NCBI GenBank assembly: GCA_029237695.1
Contig: CM055267.1
Location: forward strand, 8,459,043-8,523,042
Length of the DNA: 64,000 bases
From: Conchocele bisecta
Lineage: Eukaryota; Mollusca; Bivalvia; Lucinida; Thyasiridae
Reading direction: 5' to 3'
Shown one piece after another: positions 62,501 through 64,000 of the stretch. Position 1 is the stretch's first letter, and each line of letters starts with the position of its first letter. A program made the translations under genes and the position numbers. A model generated the notes under the pieces. That model saw only the letters and a program-made list of their open reading frames with translations. It searched no databases and had not been told where the DNA came from.

Positions 62501-63585
62501 TCCAAAAGTACAAAATCCAGTCATCTTTCTTGCCTCTACTGTCTGTTCCACGTTTTACTACCGACAAACTTTTGGCTATTAAACACACTAAATTTAAAAA
62601 ATATTTAAATGTAAGTACTTTTCATCGATAATAAAAAAGTCACCATCCCCAATTTTTTTTATTTCATGAAATTCCAACAAATATTGATTTTATTGCGAAA
62701 AAACAACGGGGCAAAAAGAGGCTCCAGAGTGACGAGGAGGGTTAAAAAACGAAAAAAAATAGAAATTGACTCCGAAACGTGGCCAGATAGATTAGAAATA
62801 ATGTAACTAAGAAAACAAAAGTTAGATTTTCAAAATCAGTCCACAAATTCTTTTTTTTTAATTTTTAGCCCCATGTTAAATTCCTATACGAAAATACATG
62901 TAAAAATCATTATTTGATGGAATTTCATCAAATAATTCTTTTTGGGGAGGGTGACTTTTTTATTATTGATGAAAAAGTAATTTTCATTTAAATATTTTTT
63001 AGATTTGATGTGTGTAATAGCCAAAGTGAATGGGTTTAACGTCCCACTAACAGCTAGGGTCATATAGAGACGGGACCACAGTTTAAAGTCTCATCTGACA
63101 GATCAGTGGGATGGAAATACTATGAAAGAATTTTTGATGCCTAAGGCGAGGTTTGAACCCACAACCTCCAGATTGGAAGTCAGGTGTTCTAACCCCTAGG
63201 CCACACAATCCATTCCCAAAATATAAGTAATTCTTATTGAAGTTTTGTCAAATTTGGATGGGCAGACAGTTGAAACAGTATTCCAGGAGTTCTGCGAGGC
63301 CAAGGGCAGGAAGATTTCCATTATATGAGAGACTAAAGTCAAACCCACAAGGTGAATACTTGCAATAAAACTACAAAGTACATGCAATCTCAATTCAGGT
63401 CAGTACGGTAGGCGGCAGGTAATCCAATACAGACCAGTACAGTAGGCGAGGAATCGCTCCTTGAGGCTTGTCTGTTTGGTGAGGAATTCGTCCCCCTTGG
63501 TGGAGCCGAGCTGGGTGCACATGTTGTCTGTGAGGCTCGCAGTGAGCACCAACGCCTCCTCACCGGTGTCTGACAGCCGCTCCAC
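56120..63585 (-). CDS. C2H2 zinc-finger protein, 3 exons seen, 5'-partial
   Basis: Exons 63585-63435, 60941-60810 and 59526-56120, all minus, join in phase (both junctions phase 1). The product seen is about 1230 residues. The first two exons encode acidic, unrecognised sequence (VERLSDTGEEALVLTASL; EPEPSSVDELSDDGLGVSD). The last holds about 16 zinc fingers in four groups (8, 3, 2 and 3) separated by long polar spacers. It is probably a nuclear DNA-binding protein; targets cannot be inferred. The start codon and earlier exons lie beyond the window. I do not recognise an orthologue, so no symbol is given. Confidence 0.88.
59538..59647. mobile_element. 110-bp palindromic MITE beside a splice acceptor
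   Basis: Perfect-looking arms GGGCCCGGTTGCTCAAA and TTTGAGCAACCGGGCCC around TCCTTAGCATTGCTAAGGA. Its end is 11 bases before the acceptor of the zinc-finger terminal exon and it abuts a MITE B on the other side. Confidence 0.85.
59648..59802. mobile_element. palindromic MITE B, half deleted
   Basis: GGGGCCATTTCACTAAAC to TTTAGTGAAACGGGCCCC; about 80 bases of the left arm are gone. Confidence 0.8.
59963..60225. mobile_element. palindromic MITE A, diverged
   Basis: CTGCAGGCTATTTCACC to GGTGAACTCGGCCAC, with AAAGTATACTTATCTTGC and a shortened centre. Confidence 0.75.
60237..60457. mobile_element. palindromic MITE B
   Basis: GGGGGCCATTTCACTAAAC to GTTTAGTGAAACGGCCCCC; the hinge is shortened to TTATTGAGCTCAATAA. 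Confidence 0.85.
60458..60809. other. zinc-finger intron, partly repetitive
   Basis: Holds an inverted pair AGTTGAAGGGGTCAGTGGTA (60612) and ACCACTAACCCCTTCG (60661). No exon recognised. Confidence 0.35.
60810..60941 (-). CDS. zinc-finger gene, internal exon
   Basis: Acceptor TTTGCAG|AT, donor GAAG|GTATGT. Reads (D)EPEPSSVDELSDDGLGVSD, TFPDKARAFTERHYTSSVPG, NDVE(G). Phase 1 in and out agrees with both neighbours. The acidic start could be an activation or docking segment, but no domain is recognised. Confidence 0.8.
61030..61225. repeat. inverted-end repeat
   Basis: ATACCGTATTTATTCTAATA at 61031 and TTATTAGAATAAATACGGTA at 61206 are inverted, with ACTAGCCCCC and CATAGCCCCAGGGG inside. Probably a small MITE in the zinc-finger intron. 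Confidence 0.7.
61275..61448 (-). repeat. tRNA-derived SINE T
   Basis: Reverse: GGTTTAACGTCCCAGCAACT, ACCACAGTTTTAATGTCTCA, GTGGGATGGGAATATTATGA, AGGATTTGAACTCGCAACC. Confidence 0.8.
61608..61841. mobile_element. palindromic MITE B
   Basis: GGGGCCCGTTTCACTAAAC to AGTTTAGTGAAACGCCCCC. Confidence 0.85.
61889..62029 (-). repeat. Helentron-like 3'-end fragment
   Basis: Minus strand: CTGCCAGTGGGGGCATCCG, hairpin GTGTCCCATGGACAC, ATTT and CTAG at 61889-61892. Related to family 2 by the GCCACTGGGGGCAT word. Its other side is cut by MITE A. Confidence 0.7.
62030..62323. mobile_element. palindromic MITE A
   Basis: AGTAGCCTATTTTACATTGC to GATGAAATCGGCTACAG; one arm of the centre is shortened (ATTACACTTTGGCTGTGATA). 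Confidence 0.85.
62610..62990. repeat. inverted-end AT-rich repeat
   Basis: ACTTTTCATCGATAATAAAA then AGTCACCATCCCC at 62617 and GGTGACTTTTTTATTATTGA at 62951 are inverted ends, also matched by an inner TATTTGATGGAATTTCATCA palindrome at 62909. Phrases GAAACTTGGC-like recall 10670-10810 and 34500-34620 (GAAAACAAAA, AAATTCTTTTTT). Confidence 0.6.
63020..63215 (-). repeat. tRNA-derived SINE T, near complete
   Basis: Reverse copy close to 32812-33010: GGGTTTAACGTCCCACTAAC, ACCACAGTTTAAAGTCTCA, GGTTTGAACCCACAACC, CTAACCCCTAGGCCACA. Confidence 0.88.
63435..63585 (-). CDS. zinc-finger gene, 5'-most exon in window
   Basis: Acceptor GTGCAG|GTGGAG, donor TACTG|GTCTGT. Reads VERLSDTGEEALVLTASLTD, NMCTQLGSTKGDEFLTKQTS, LKERFLAYCT. 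Phase 0 in, phase 1 out, which fits the exon at 60810-60941. An upstream exon must exist. It could belong to a different minus-strand gene, but the phase match favours one gene. Confidence 0.72.
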
Positions 63586-63589
63586 CTGC

Positions 63590-64000
63590 ACAGGCACGTC
63601 AATACTATAGTCATATACACAGGGAAGCCAATAGTCAACACATATACCGAGACGTTAATAGTCAACACCTACACAGGAACGTCAATAGTCAACACATACA
63701 CAGGGAAGCCAATAGTCAACACATACACAGGGAAGCCAATAGTCAACACATACACAGAGACGTTAATAGTCAACACCTACACAGGGACGTCAATAGTCAA
63801 CACCTACAGAGGGAAGCCAATAGTCAACACATACACAGAGACGTTAATAGTCAACACGTACCACAGGGAGTAATAGTCAAACACCTACAGGAGGGAAGCA
63901 AATAGTCAACACTTACACGAGGGACGTTAATAGTCACACGTGCACATTGGATGTCATAGTTTCAACAATGCAACAGAGGAAATCAATGTCAACACGTACA
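63590..64000 (+). repeat. 27-bp tandem repeat to the window end
   Basis: About 15 units of ACACAGGGAAGCCAATAGTC / ACACAGAGACGTTAATAGTC with AACAC linkers. Two unit types alternate. The last 150 bases carry many single-base insertions. Confidence 0.9.

Overview
The window is animal nuclear DNA, most likely from a bivalve mollusc. The evidence is split coding exons with GT/AG introns, a metazoan FIGNL1 gene, a multi-exon C2H2 zinc-finger gene, a mariner transposon, tRNA-derived SINEs and many tandem-repeat elements with Helitron/Helentron-like ends. The taxon is an inference from repeat types and cannot be fixed from the sequence alone.

Two protein-coding genes are supported. FIGNL1 (fidgetin-like 1, an AAA+ ATPase that works with RAD51 in homologous recombination) lies on the plus strand from 10890 to 38199. 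I resolve it into 18 coding exons whose splice phases agree at all 17 junctions and give 671 codons before the stop, close to the roughly 670 residues of vertebrate FIGNL1. A large C2H2 zinc-finger protein lies on the minus strand with three exons (63435-63585, 60810-60941, 56120-59526); its 5' part is outside the window. The two genes converge and are separated by about 18 kb of repeats.

Layout: 1-10.9 kb is repeats, including a run of tandem-monomer elements (0.4-6.6 kb) and a 5'-truncated LINE (8.75-9.98 kb). 10.9-38.2 kb is FIGNL1, with introns full of MITEs, SINEs and Helentron-like arrays (18.0-19.1, 28.7-30.7, 31.3-31.8, 37.4-37.9 kb). 38.5-45.1 kb is a nested complex: one palindromic MITE was split by a mariner copy and again by a 4.7-kb Helentron-like element. 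45.1-56.1 kb is more repeats. 56.1-63.6 kb is the zinc-finger gene. The last 400 bases are a tandem repeat.

The most striking non-genic signal is one architecture shared by at least nine element families that differ in sequence: a 5' hairpin often starting TAT-CC, then a short TCCG- or GTAC-type microsatellite, then tandem monomers of roughly 130-440 bases that often contain TCAAGGTCA, then a 3' hairpin and a CTAG or CTTGT end. This resembles non-autonomous Helentrons (HINE or 'pearl'-like elements of bivalves). They insert into one another and into MITEs, and several lie next to splice sites.
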